From Chthonomonadaceae bacterium (GTDB lineage: Bacteria; Armatimonadota; Chthonomonadetes; Chthonomonadales; Chthonomonadaceae): DNA of 64,000 nt. How positions within the stretch are numbered: position 1 is the stretch's first letter; each line of letters begins with the position of its first letter. Under the pieces are notes generated by a model, which was given only the letters and a program-made list of their open reading frames with translations, did no database searches and had not been told where the DNA came from. The stretch covers positions 1 to 64,000 of the forward strand of contig JANXSG010000239.1 of assembly GCA_025352825.1 (NCBI GenBank), written 5' to 3'. This document shows, one piece after another, positions 1 to 9,993 of the stretch. The position numbers and the translations under genes are program-made.

Positions 1-728
1 TGGCGGGTACCCTGCTGTGTGATACAGTCTTTCATGCCTGCGGCCGTGCTTAAAAGCGCAATAGTGGTGTTACAGCCTGCGCCGTTATCCCAAACATTGT
101 CAGCGTAACCATCTTTTGCCCAGTCGTAACCGCGAGGGTCACCAACGAGCTGGTAAGTAATTTTGGTAACACCATTGCGATCACGCTGCGAAGGATAGTT
201 GTGGTAGTAGTCGGAGTCGAGGATCATCAGAGTGTTCGATGGTTCCGGCAAAGCTGCCTCGTTCATCCCTTTTTGTGCTGAGTTTGGGTCAGCCATGAAG
301 CTGTTCATACCATAAGAGTTCTGTCCACCGTATAGGCCTACTGTAGCTGATATCTGGTTGGCATGGCCGTTTTTAGCGCTGGGGCATACACCAATCTGGT
401 AGTTTTTGGTGTATGGTTCAATCAACTGATTCCAGAAATGGTGGTGAGGATAACATTCTGAAGTGCAGCCTGAGAAATTAGTCGCACCGTCTGACCAACT
501 GTTATCTTTAAATCGATAACCAAAATACTGTCCATCGTAATCTTCGATGTACATAATGACTGCAAGTCCCATCTGTTTGGTGTTGCTTAGACAGGAAATT
601 TGTCGGGCTTTGCCGCGAGCCTGCGCGAAAACTGGGAAGAGGATAGCCGCCAGGATTGCGATAATTGCAATCACGACGAGCAGTTCGATGAGTGTAAAAC
701 CGATCTTGCTGCGATTCACTGAAAACAT
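1..728 (-). CDS. DUF1559-like prepilin-type N-terminal cleavage/methylation protein (C-terminus outside window)
   Basis: Reverse complement from ATG at 728 reads [71 protein letters not shown]; open to the window edge. Confidence 0.93.
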   Translation of the reverse strand, partial: MFSVNRSKIGFTLIELLVVIAIIAILAAILFPVFAQARGKARQISCLSNTKQMGLAVIMYIEDYDGQYFGYRFKDNSWSDGATNFSGCTSECYPHHHFWNQLIEPYTKNYQIGVCPSAKNGHANQISATVGLYGGQNSYGMNSFMADPNSAQKGMNEAALPEPSNTLMILDSDYYHNYPSQRDRNGVTKITYQLVGDPRGYDWAKDGYADNVWDNGAGCNTTIALLSTAAGMKDCITQQGTR

Positions 729-1165
729 ACTGGTCTCCTTATAAAGAATAGAAGTGAGAAATGAATTGAAATCAAGCCACAAACTATATCAGCTTTCGTT
801 CATCCCACACTACCATTTTGAAGTGTCAATGTTATGATAATGTTAACATTGGATTAAGTTTATATTAAATTTAGTAAAAAAGTAATTTAGCTTGGACTAC
901 AAGAAATTATCGAACCAATGATGGAGAAATCTTAAACTTTGATTCTCCCCATTCACTAATGCAACCTGTTTTATCGTTTGCGTGTGCAGGGAAAGGGGGC
1001 ACGGGGCTATGAAAACAACTAAGCTTGACACAAAGATTTATGTCTTCAGCATCATTCTCTTACACATTCATTTATATACAATACATGCAGGATATGTTAT
1101 AAAGCATAGTGAAAACTATATAACCGTATTAAATTGTAATAGAAATCTCTGGGAGTAGGAACACA

Positions 1166-4100
1166 ATGGATGGTTCAAACTCAACAATCAATAAAATTGC
1201 TGTATTTCGAGCTGGCATATTAATTCTAGCAGCAATAGCAGGCAATCCCATCTCTGCTTCCAGTCTGCCAAAGGCACTGTATAATAGAGACATACGCCCA
1301 ATACTATCAGAAAACTGTTTTGTCTGCCATGGCACAGATCGCGGTAAGCGGCAGGCAAACCTTCGGCTCGATATGAGAACGGATGCCCTTGCCCATGGGG
1401 CGATCGTGCCAGGTCATCCCGAACAAAGTCAGCTTGTCACTCGAATTATGGCAGGGCAATCTCCCATTCTCATGCCCCCTGCAACCTCTCACAAAAGTCT
1501 TACGCCAGCACAGAAGAATCTTGTCATTCGATGGATAAAAGAGGGTGCAGTCTACCAGGAGCACTGGGCCTACGTTGCGCCGCAGCGTGTGCCAATACCC
1601 GTCGTTAAGAAATCGAAGAATCTCGTGAAATCAGCTATCGATGCCTTTATATTTTCACGCCTCGAAGAGAAGAAAATCCTGCCATCGCCAACTGCCGACC
1701 CGAGAACCCTGCTCCGAAGAGTATCTCTCGATATTACGGGATTGCCTCCCACACCACAAGAAATACAGGATTATCTGAGCGATCACTCTCCCAATGCGTA
1801 TGAAAAAGTAGTCGATAGACTGATGAAATCACCGCACTATGGCGAAAGAATGGCGGTTCCCTGGCTCGATGTGGTGAGATATGCCGACACTGTCGGTTTT
1901 CATGGCGACCAGAATAGCAACGCCTGGGTCTACCGCGACTACGTCATCAACTCTTTTAATAACAACAAACCCTTCGATCAGTTTACTCGGGAGCAGCTTG
2001 CAGGAGATATCCTTCCCAACCCAACCCCCGAAACACGGACAGCCACATGCTTCATTCGGCTGACAATGATGACTCGCGAAGGCGGAGCTCAGGCGAAGGA
2101 GTATATCGCAAAATATGCAGCAGACAGAGTGCGCACGGTGGGAATGGCATGGCTAGGCTCCACACTTGCATGCTGCGAATGCCACGATCATAAATACGAT
2201 CCATTCTCTACTAAAGACTTCTATTCGATGGGGGCATTCTTCGCCGATATCAAGCAGTGGGGTGTTTATGCCTACTACGACTCCTCCCCAGACCCCGAAC
2301 TGCATGGAGTAGGAAACGACCATCCATTCCCGCCGGAAATTAAAGTAGAAAGCCCCTACCTGATCCAGAGAATCGCCCGTGCCAAAGAAAAAATGAAGCA
2401 GATTGCGATGGACGCTTCACCCAAAACTCCGGAGGCGCACGCAGCATACGATAGATGGAGAGCGCAGACCTACAGTTACTTAACAGCCCATCCAGATGGA
2501 TGGGCTGTCTCCTCCATTTCAGAAGCAAAAGGCGCCGAACCTGCCCAACTTGAAAAACCTGGTCTGTCTGTAGCATCGCCAAGCTCTTCCATATTCCGCC
2601 CCGAACCGGACGGAAGCATACTCATTTCGCCGGCTGTGCCAAACAATATTACTTTAAGCCTTCGCCCGGACGCTGCGCAAATCGCTGCGATTAAAATCGA
2701 GTTGCTCCCTCGCCCCGAGAACTCTGGCAGCATTTTCAGATCAGGTGGTAAATCGGAAACTTTGAATGTGGAAGCCTCGATCGTAAAACCAGATGGCAGC
2801 AGCCGCCCTCTCAACTTTCGGCATACGAGCGCCAACTATTCCGAACCAAGGTACGATAGTGGCGCCGAAATTATTGGCATAGAGCATGGATGGAAACTCT
2901 CAGAAGCACACACCAAAGAATCCAATACTTCTGCATGGACACTTGACACGCCCATTAGCCTGGAACCATCCGAGAATATTGGGTTAACACTAAAGAATAT
3001 CAAAATCGGATGTATTAGAGTATCCTGCTCACCTCTCACGCCTCGACTCTTATCTGTTAGTTCAGAAATCGCCCGGATAGATAGAATCAAAAGCGAAGCG
3101 AACCCAGATTCGCTTTTGGCTTACCTCACATCTACGACAGCAGATAGTGGCGCTCTCACTCAAATCAAAGAGCAGGAAGCCGAAATACTTGCCTGCAGAG
3201 ATGGCAAAACACCGGTAATGGTTGCAGCCGCTGTACCTCCTCCCGTTAGCCGTATCCTCCCCAGGGGTAACTGGCAGAATGAGAATGGCGAGATTGTAAC
3301 TCCTTGTGTTCCACACTTTCTTCCTCAGCCGAGAGATACGGTTGGCAGACGCCTCACACGCCTCGATCTGGCGAACTGGATTGTCTCGAATGAAAACCCG
3401 CTTACAGCGAGAGTCTTCGTGAATCGATTGTGGAAGCAGTTTTTCGGAATGGGCCTGAGCGACCAGGTGGAGGATCTCGGCACACAAGGGGAACTACCCA
3501 TCCATCCTGAACTGCTCGACTGGCTAGCTCTGGAATTCCGCGAGCATGGGTGGGACATAAAACACATAGTCAAGCTAATCGTGATGTCTTCGACTTATCG
3601 GCAGTCGTCGCGCCAGCGAATCGAACTGCGCATCATCGATCCTGCCAATCGACTCTTCTCCAGCCAGAATCCCAGAAGACTAGATGCTGAGTTCATCCGA
3701 GACAATGCTCTCCAAATTTCAGGGCTGCTCACCGCTGATATCGGAGGTCCGCCATCTCATCCCTATCAACCCGCCGGATACTATGCAAACATCCAGTTTC
3801 CGGATCGCGACTATATCGCTGAACACGATGGCCGGCAGTGGAGGCGAGGGATGTACACGCATTGGCAGCGAACCTTCCTTCACCCGATGCTGGCGAACTT
3901 TGGCGCACCCTCTAGAGAAGACTGCACCGCTTCCAGAATTATGGCCAATTCTCCTCAACAGGCGCTCACACTTCTCAACGACCCTGAATTTGTAGAAGCT
4001 GCACGAGTTTTGGCAGCCCATATTCTCAGTCCGAATTCAAGCGATTCAGTAAAGCTTGAAAAACTATTTACTCAAGCGCTTGCTCGCTCGCCAACGCCGA

Positions 4101-4294
4101 ACGAGAAGCAGTCACTTCTGGCACTGCTAAAGCAGCTTCGACTGGCATATCAACAAAAGTCAGAAGATGCGAAAAACCTGCTCAAAGAAAGATATGCAGT
4201 CGCTCCATCGAAGGCTGACCCAAGAGAATTAGCAGCTTGGACAAACCTGTGCAGAGTTGTGCTCAACCTGCACGAAACTATTACCAGATATTAG
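1166..4294 (+). CDS. PSCyt1/DUF1549/DUF1553 (PSD1) domain protein with CxxCH haem-binding motif
   Basis: ILSENCFVCHGTDRGKRQANLRLD near N-terminus; DUF1549-like 'IDAFIFSRLEEKKILPSPTADPRTLLRRVSLDITGLPPTP'; DUF1553-like 'NPLTARVFVNRLWKQFFG' and C-terminal 'NLHETITRY'. Confidence 0.93.
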   Translation: MDGSNSTINKIAVFRAGILILAAIAGNPISASSLPKALYNRDIRPILSENCFVCHGTDRGKRQANLRLDMRTDALAHGAIVPGHPEQSQLVTRIMAGQSPILMPPATSHKSLTPAQKNLVIRWIKEGAVYQEHWAYVAPQRVPIPVVKKSKNLVKSAIDAFIFSRLEEKKILPSPTADPRTLLRRVSLDITGLPPTPQEIQDYLSDHSPNAYEKVVDRLMKSPHYGERMAVPWLDVVRYADTVGFHGDQNSNAWVYRDYVINSFNNNKPFDQFTREQLAGDILPNPTPETRTATCFIRLTMMTREGGAQAKEYIAKYAADRVRTVGMAWLGSTLACCECHDHKYDPFSTKDFYSMGAFFADIKQWGVYAYYDSSPDPELHGVGNDHPFPPEIKVESPYLIQRIARAKEKMKQIAMDASPKTPEAHAAYDRWRAQTYSYLTAHPDGWAVSSISEAKGAEPAQLEKPGLSVASPSSSIFRPEPDGSILISPAVPNNITLSLRPDAAQIAAIKIELLPRPENSGSIFRSGGKSETLNVEASIVKPDGSSRPLNFRHTSANYSEPRYDSGAEIIGIEHGWKLSEAHTKESNTSAWTLDTPISLEPSENIGLTLKNIKIGCIRVSCSPLTPRLLSVSSEIARIDRIKSEANPDSLLAYLTSTTADSGALTQIKEQEAEILACRDGKTPVMVAAAVPPPVSRILPRGNWQNENGEIVTPCVPHFLPQPRDTVGRRLTRLDLANWIVSNENPLTARVFVNRLWKQFFGMGLSDQVEDLGTQGELPIHPELLDWLALEFREHGWDIKHIVKLIVMSSTYRQSSRQRIELRIIDPANRLFSSQNPRRLDAEFIRDNALQISGLLTADIGGPPSHPYQPAGYYANIQFPDRDYIAEHDGRQWRRGMYTHWQRTFLHPMLANFGAPSREDCTASRIMANSPQQALTLLNDPEFVEAARVLAAHILSPNSSDSVKLEKLFTQALARSPTPNEKQSLLALLKQLRLAYQQKSEDAKNLLKERYAVAPSKADPRELAAWTNLCRVVLNLHETITRY

Positions 4295-4677
4295 GTCAAT
4301 ATCATGATTTTGCGTAGATTTGATGTGTCATCTGTAATACCTTTGAAGTTAAATTTCGCGTAGACGCCCCAGTTGAAGAGACTGGAAAAGTTTAACAATA
4401 AAGGTAATTGCAAAACTCAAAGAAAGTACATCTTTAATTATTGCTTTGCCCAACCCCCAGCTACCTTCCCTACACAAACGATAAAGCAGTTTGTGTTAGG
4501 GAAGGGGGGAGAATCAACGATAAAGATTCCCCATCTCCCTTGCGAAGAACGAGCAGCTTGGGAGGGTGGGACGGGGGGTGAGGTTAAATATCTCGAAATA
4601 TCGTGAATCATTTCATGATATGAGTGCTGATAGAGCTTGAGGAATCTATTGACTTTAAGGAATTTAAGGAATGCAAC

Positions 4678-6129
4678 ATGAAAAATATCGTGGATCTAAT
4701 TCGTAACGCAGACTCAATCGACCGTCGTTCCTTCCTCAAACACTCCGCTTATGGGCTGGGAGGTATCGCCTTTGGTCTTCTTGAAAGTGACCCTACCCTG
4801 GCACTTGGTCACCAAAGATTGCAATCTGGTTCAGATGGAGTGATTCACACTCCACAATTTCCAGTGCGGGCGAAGCGAATTATCCACCTCTGTATGGCGG
4901 GCGGTCCTTCACATCTGGAAACCTTCGACAACAAACCGATGCTCCGCAAAATGCACGATCAGCCATTTCCGGAATCGCTTACCAAAGGGCAGCAGCTTGC
5001 ACAGCTCCAGAATGCCACACTGAAAGTATTCGGATCCACCTCGAATTTCAAAAAATGGGGAAAATCTGGCCAGGAGATCGCGGACATCTTTCCACAAATC
5101 GGAGGAGTTGCGGACGATATCTGTATCATTAAATCCATGGTCACCGAACAGATCAATCATGACCCAGCACAGGCATTCATGAACTCTGGTTCAACTCTCA
5201 AAGGCCGCCCAAGTATGGGAGCATGGCTCCAGTACGGCCTTGGGACAGGAACAGATAGCCTGCCCGGGTTCGTAGTACTGGTCTCCCAGGGGAAAGCAGG
5301 AGGTGCACAGCCCGTCTCAGCAAGGCAGTGGTCCAGCGGATTTCTGCCAGGCAAATTCCAGGGCGTACAGTTTCAATCTAAAGGCGATGCAGTCCACTAT
5401 GTAGGCAATCCCGAGGGAGTCTGCCAGAGCACTCAGCGCCTGGTAGTGGAAGAGATCAAGCGCCTCAACGGAATGCTGTCCGAAGAGCGCACAGACCCGG
5501 AAATCCAAACGCGAATTGCCCAGTATGAACTCGCATTCAAAATGCAGTCGAGCGTTCCCGAACTCACGGATATGTCAAAAGAGCCACAGAGCATGCTGGA
5601 TATGTATGGTGTCAAACAGCCTGGCGATGGCAGCTTCGCTTCGAACTGCCTTTTGGCGCGCCGGCTGGCTGAGCGAGGAGTGCGTTTCATACAGCTCTAC
5701 CATCGTGCATGGGATCACCACGGAGACATTGGCAGCGTGATGCCCAAGACCGCATTGGAGACAGACAGACCGAGTGCGGCGCTTCTTTCCGATCTGAAAC
5801 AGCGAGGCATGCTTGATGACACTTTGATAATCTGGGGTGGCGAGTTCGGCCGCACACCAATGGCACAAGGAAATGGCAGGGATCATCACATTCTAGCCTT
5901 CTCCTGCTGGATGGCCGGAGGTGGAATAAAAGGTGGCTTAACCTATGGTGGCACCGATGATTTTGGATACAAGTCGATAGAAAACGTAGTGTCTGTTCAC
6001 GACCTTCATGCAACGATGCTCTATCTCAGCGGTATAGATCATGAACGCTTCACCGTCAAATTCCAGGGTCTCGACGCCAAACTAACCGGCGTGGAACCTG
6101 CCCGCATCATCAAAGAGATAGTCGGCTAA
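4678..6129 (+). CDS. DUF1501 domain-containing protein
   Basis: DRRSFLKHSAYGLGGIAFG N-terminus, HLCMAGGPSHLETFDNKP, 'WGGEFGRTPMAQGNGRDHH'; adjacent to DUF1553 gene, the usual pairing. Start moved to internal ATG 4678. Confidence 0.92.
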   Translation: MKNIVDLIRNADSIDRRSFLKHSAYGLGGIAFGLLESDPTLALGHQRLQSGSDGVIHTPQFPVRAKRIIHLCMAGGPSHLETFDNKPMLRKMHDQPFPESLTKGQQLAQLQNATLKVFGSTSNFKKWGKSGQEIADIFPQIGGVADDICIIKSMVTEQINHDPAQAFMNSGSTLKGRPSMGAWLQYGLGTGTDSLPGFVVLVSQGKAGGAQPVSARQWSSGFLPGKFQGVQFQSKGDAVHYVGNPEGVCQSTQRLVVEEIKRLNGMLSEERTDPEIQTRIAQYELAFKMQSSVPELTDMSKEPQSMLDMYGVKQPGDGSFASNCLLARRLAERGVRFIQLYHRAWDHHGDIGSVMPKTALETDRPSAALLSDLKQRGMLDDTLIIWGGEFGRTPMAQGNGRDHHILAFSCWMAGGGIKGGLTYGGTDDFGYKSIENVVSVHDLHATMLYLSGIDHERFTVKFQGLDAKLTGVEPARIIKEIVG

Positions 6130-6142
6130 ATCGGCATCCACT

Positions 6143-6172
6143 CCCCCTTCTCCTGTTTTTAGGAGAAGGGGG
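6143..6172. repeat. Intergenic perfect hairpin cccccttctcct-gttttt-aggagaaggggg
   Basis: 12-bp perfect inverted repeat with T-rich loop just after the DUF1501 stop; followed by G-rich tail rather than a T tract. Confidence 0.75.
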
Positions 6173-6224
6173 CCGGGGGGATGAGGGCTACTAATAGATA
6201 CAATATCATTTGGGAGTAAAATAT

Positions 6225-6689
6225 ATGCCACACACATTACAAGATTTTCTCGCTTCTGCAACACTCAAAGCTGCTGCTGATCTCGAAACTGCCCTTCTCC
6301 GCATCCCAGAAGACAAACGCGGCTGGAGTGTGATGGGAGATGCTCGTACCGCTCTCGACATGGCAGCAGAGTGTGCGATGCTATGCAGCAGTACTGCGGA
6401 ACTCATGAAATCCAGAGTCTGGGACACGAACTTCGATTTCGCTGAGTATGTGCGCACGAAGGATGAGCTGGCAAAAGATTGGAACGCTGTTAAAGAGCTC
6501 TTAGCAAAAAACACAGCGTTTGCAATTGACTCGATCAACGCGATCCCCGACGAAGCGCTATCCGCTGAAATCACAATGCCCTTCGGAACCATGACTCTTG
6601 CTCAGATAGCAGCCTATCCTTACTGGAACATGAGCTATCACGAAGGCCAGATAAACTATATTGCCTCTATGCTAGGCTTGCTCAAATAA
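6225..6689 (+). CDS. DinB/DUF1993-like four-helix protein
   Basis: Conserved DinB-like layout: 'MPHTLQDFLASATLKAAADLETALLRIPEDK' and C-terminal 'YPYWNMSYHEGQINYIASMLGL'. Confidence 0.7.
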   Translation: MPHTLQDFLASATLKAAADLETALLRIPEDKRGWSVMGDARTALDMAAECAMLCSSTAELMKSRVWDTNFDFAEYVRTKDELAKDWNAVKELLAKNTAFAIDSINAIPDEALSAEITMPFGTMTLAQIAAYPYWNMSYHEGQINYIASMLGLLK

Positions 6690-6716
6690 CGAAAATACAG
6701 AAAGGCATCTATTGAT

Positions 6717-7451
6717 ATGCCCCTCACTCCGCTCTTGATGGCCGTGAACAACAACGCCCTCTGGTGCAATACTGTCTGTAAATCACATGGAAATCCGGGA
6801 GAGTTCCTGGAAGATATCTGGATCAACCGACATACATCTCCGCCATTCTACCCAAACGCCGTTACGCTACAAAATGGCGACAAAACCGATGTTCAGAATC
6901 GTGAGATTATGCAGCTCATGGATTCAAATCTGCCAGAAGAGTGGGCGGTCAAAGACAGCTTCGCTGCACTCGATCTATCTGATCTAGGCTTCTCGATTCT
7001 ATTTCAAGCCGAGTGGATACATCTGGATTCTCAAAAATCATTTGCTTCCAGCCCGAATTCCAAAATCAGTATTGATATTATTCAGGATGGGAATGAACTG
7101 CTCGCTTGGGAGGCAGCATGGTATGGCAGTACCGATGGAGATCGAAGGCGTATATTTCTTCCGTCTCTTCTGCATTACCAGAATACAGCTATTATCTCTG
7201 CCAAACAAAATGAAACGATCGTGGCCGGTGTAATTGCGAGCGAAAACTCGGGAGTTGTTGGAATTTCGAACCTGTTCTACCCGGAATCTGGTGGACTTGA
7301 AAACTGTACCGCTTGCCTTGAAAAAGTATTTGAAGCATTTCCCGGCCTTCCTCTCGTAGGATATGAATCTGGCGAAGAACTAGATATAATGCAAAAGTTA
7401 GGTTTTAAATCGATCGGTAATCTGCGCGTATGGCTGCGAAATATGGTGTGA
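6717..7451 (+). CDS. GNAT-like acetyltransferase (putative)
   Basis: C-terminal half 'TIVAGVIASENSGVVGISNLFYPESG...FPGLPLVGYESGEELDIMQKLGFKSIGNLRVWL' has a GNAT-like pattern. Confidence 0.55.
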   Translation: MPLTPLLMAVNNNALWCNTVCKSHGNPGEFLEDIWINRHTSPPFYPNAVTLQNGDKTDVQNREIMQLMDSNLPEEWAVKDSFAALDLSDLGFSILFQAEWIHLDSQKSFASSPNSKISIDIIQDGNELLAWEAAWYGSTDGDRRRIFLPSLLHYQNTAIISAKQNETIVAGVIASENSGVVGISNLFYPESGGLENCTACLEKVFEAFPGLPLVGYESGEELDIMQKLGFKSIGNLRVWLRNMV

Positions 7452-7706
7452 AGAGTGAAATGCATCGCTCAGTGGATGTAAACTTCCGGGCTTGGCTTAG
7501 CACACTCACAGTCAAGAACTATTGCAATAAACACGTCGCTAAGAGTTGAGCAAAGAGATTACTTTCGGCACCGATCAATTCTATCGTGGTTAATTTACCC
7601 AATACTCTTCAGATAAAGAGTTAGCTTAGGTAATATAGAAGCAGGGTAGAAAACAAATTGCTAATTTACGAGCCGCCAAGAGCTGAACTTAATAAGGAGA
7701 CAACGC

Positions 7707-8369
7707 ATGTCCGCACGAACACTGAATCTGACCGAACCGCTATACGACTATTTACTATCCATTAATCGGCCGCTCCCGAATATACTTCAGCGTCTGCGAG
7801 ATGAAACTCTGCAGCTCCCAAATGCTATGATGCAGATATCTGTTGAGCAAGGTGCGTTTATGAGCCTGCTCATAAAGTTGATGGGGGTTCGCAAAGTGTT
7901 GGAGGTAGGTGTCTTTACAGGTTATAGCACACTCATAGTGGCCATGGCGCTCCCAGAAGATGGCAGTCTGGTCGCATGTGATGTGAGTGATGAGTGGACT
8001 TCCATCGGAAAGAAGTACTGGAAGGAAGCACAGGTCGAACACAAAATCGATCTCAGAATTGCGCCTGCTCTTCAAACACTTGAAGCGCTGCTAAAAGATG
8101 GACACGCTGAATCATTCGATTTCATCTTTATCGATGCAGACAAGCCAAATTACGACGGCTACTACGAACACGCACTAAAACTGCTGCGCATAAACGGTCT
8201 TATTGCCATCGATAACACCCTCTGGTCTGGTCAAGTAGCAGATGTCTCCATTCAGGATGAAAGCACCGTCGCACTGCGTATCCTCAACGCCAAACTTCGT
8301 GATGATACCAGAATTGATCTCAGTGTCCTTCCAGTCGGCGATGGGCTGACACTTGCTCTAAAACGCTGA
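7707..8369 (+). CDS. O-methyltransferase family 3 (class I SAM-dependent)
   Basis: 'VRKVLEVGVFTGYSTLIVAMALPEDGSLVACDVS' SAM motif, 'FDFIFIDADKPNYDGYYEHALKLLRINGLIAIDNTLWSGQV', 'LPVGDGLTLALKR'. Confidence 0.93.
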   Translation: MSARTLNLTEPLYDYLLSINRPLPNILQRLRDETLQLPNAMMQISVEQGAFMSLLIKLMGVRKVLEVGVFTGYSTLIVAMALPEDGSLVACDVSDEWTSIGKKYWKEAQVEHKIDLRIAPALQTLEALLKDGHAESFDFIFIDADKPNYDGYYEHALKLLRINGLIAIDNTLWSGQVADVSIQDESTVALRILNAKLRDDTRIDLSVLPVGDGLTLALKR

Positions 8370-8490
8370 TTGATTAAAGGCACACACAAATCCGGAATTA
8401 AATGTGGACAAGGATGCTTCAGTGCCCGGCCAACCAGAATCCCCGCCCGCAGGGCGAGAATTGCGTCTGAAAGATGCCTGTTTTTTGATG

Positions 8491-8511
8491 CCGGGAGTTT
8501 TCAACTCCCGG
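8491..8511. terminator. Hairpin ccgggagttttcaactcccgg between convergent genes
   Basis: Near-perfect inverted repeat midway between the 3' ends of the O-methyltransferase (+) and hslV (-). Confidence 0.5.
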
Positions 8512-8570
8512 AATAGTCTACTATAGGATTAATCTCATAACCGCTTCATTGCATACTATTGATTAAGGGC

Positions 8571-9113
8571 TTATGGCAAAGAATCTATAATGACTTTATC
8601 ATTGGTGTAGACACATATCTCGGAAGCAATCTTCATCGCCTCGCTCACAATGTCGCGAACGCCCAGTTCCGTATTGCGCATCAAAGCCTTCGCAGCCGCA
8701 GCAGCATACATCCCTCCAGAGCCAATTGCAGCCACTCCATCATCCGGCTCTACCACGTTTCCATCCCCGGAAAGAATGTACAGACCTGCTCCATCTGTGA
8801 CAATCATCATCGCTTCCAGCTTGCGCATCATCCTGTCTGTACGCCAATCCTTCGCAAATTCAATTGCCGCCCGTGTCAAATTTCCGCTGCACGATTCCAG
8901 CTTACTCTCAAATCTGTCTGCAAGCGTCTGTGCATCCGCCACTGAACCCGCAAATCCTGCCAGCACCCTATTCTGATAGAGTCTGCGTACTTTCTTGGCA
9001 GAGTGCTTAAGCACTGTATCCCCAAGCGATACCTGCCCATCTCCTGCAAGCGCTACCTCATCTCCACGTTTCACTGCCACAATCGTTGTTGATCGAATCT
9101 TCACCTGTGCCAT
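8571..9113 (-). CDS. hslV: ATP-dependent protease proteolytic subunit HslV (ClpQ/CodW)
   Basis: [64 protein letters not shown]; start placed at 9113 with GGGAGAAGGT upstream. Confidence 0.95.
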   Translation of the reverse strand: MAQVKIRSTTIVAVKRGDEVALAGDGQVSLGDTVLKHSAKKVRRLYQNRVLAGFAGSVADAQTLADRFESKLESCSGNLTRAAIEFAKDWRTDRMMRKLEAMMIVTDGAGLYILSGDGNVVEPDDGVAAIGSGGMYAAAAAKALMRNTELGVRDIVSEAMKIASEICVYTNDKVIIDSLP

Positions 9114-9194
9114 ACCTTCTCCCACCCACCAAAACAAAGGAGCGGCAATACTACTTGCTGCTCCCTGTTTCGTTTTAATTTAAATTTACAGTTA

Positions 9195-9458
9195 CTACTG
9201 TGCGCGTCGTGTTCGCGCCACATATAGCTCCATCAATACCTCTGTAGTCTCTTTCTCATTTAGCCACTCCCAGTAAAATGGGTGGTGGAGGAGCATCTCC
9301 ATATTGAGAACTCTTCGGCCATTAGATCCATTAGGTTTGGGCATTGCTAGCCCATCCCGATTATACGCCGCATTCACTTCCAGTACTACTGTCTGTCGTA
9401 TTCCTCGGGAAGCAATATTTTCATTAACTATTGTATCGCAAATTTCGTCTGATTTCAA
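9195..9458 (-). CDS. Hypothetical protein (87 aa) upstream of hslV
   Basis: Co-oriented short ORF, no recognisable domain. Confidence 0.4.
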   Translation of the reverse strand: MKSDEICDTIVNENIASRGIRQTVVLEVNAAYNRDGLAMPKPNGSNGRRVLNMEMLLHHPFYWEWLNEKETTEVLMELYVARTRRAQ

Positions 9459-9859
9459 AATCGGTACCCTCCCGTATTGTGGGTCCGAGACCAGACATAT
9501 GCGCCTCGGGAAGTACTATTCAAACACTTTCTCTATATTGTTAAGACTTATTGTCGGTTGAATTGTATCCATTCTTCCCGTGCGAGAATTAAAAAATAAA
9601 TTGAAATCCCACATTTGCCCATGAATTAAGATGAGATACACCTCTAACTTTAATATTCGGCAGTTTTGCGGACGTCATATCTCACTGAACACAACTTAAT
9701 AAACGACAGTTATATAAAAGATCATCATTCAAATATATAACTAAATACGTCGCCCTGGGGAGAAAAATTCCCTGATTGAAAGTTCCGGAATTGGAAGTTC
9801 TTACTACAATAACCTCTTTCTTCAATAAATGCTCCTCGCGCATCGAGCAAGCTGTAGAG

Positions 9860-9888
9860 TTGACAAGCCTCTTTCAAATGTGTATCAT
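9860..9888 (+). promoter_or_regulatory. Sigma70-type promoter TTGACA-N17-TATCAT upstream of scpA
   Basis: Exact -35 consensus at 9860-9865, 17-bp spacer, TATCAT at 9883-9888. Confidence 0.6.
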
Positions 9889-9905
9889 TATAGTTATACT
9901 ATAAT
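9887..9905. promoter_or_regulatory. Perfect inverted repeat ATTATAG-TTATA-CTATAAT overlapping the -10 (possible operator)
   Basis: 7-bp perfect arms, 5-bp loop, placed at the predicted -10/+1. Confidence 0.45.
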
Positions 9906-9993
9906 CCCCAACCTATCTTGCGCCAAAACTTTAGCTGGCTCGACTATTTCGGATGCTCATATCACTTTCAAAGGCCCAGAGACTAACCCCACA

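Noticed and set aside
547-744. 65-aa plus-strand ORF
   Set aside because: Antisense to the N-terminus of the prepilin at 1-728.
839-850. 12-bp palindrome aatgttaacatt upstream of the first genes
   Set aside because: AT-rich region where such palindromes are expected by chance; no second copy at a promoter found.
4373-4606. 77-aa ORF between DUF1553 and DUF1501 genes
   Set aside because: Composed of inverted repeats of the intergenic hairpin family; product not protein-like.
9304-9561. 85-aa plus-strand ORF
   Set aside because: Overlaps the minus-strand 87-aa ORF and an AT-rich intergenic region; no ribosome site or domain recognised.
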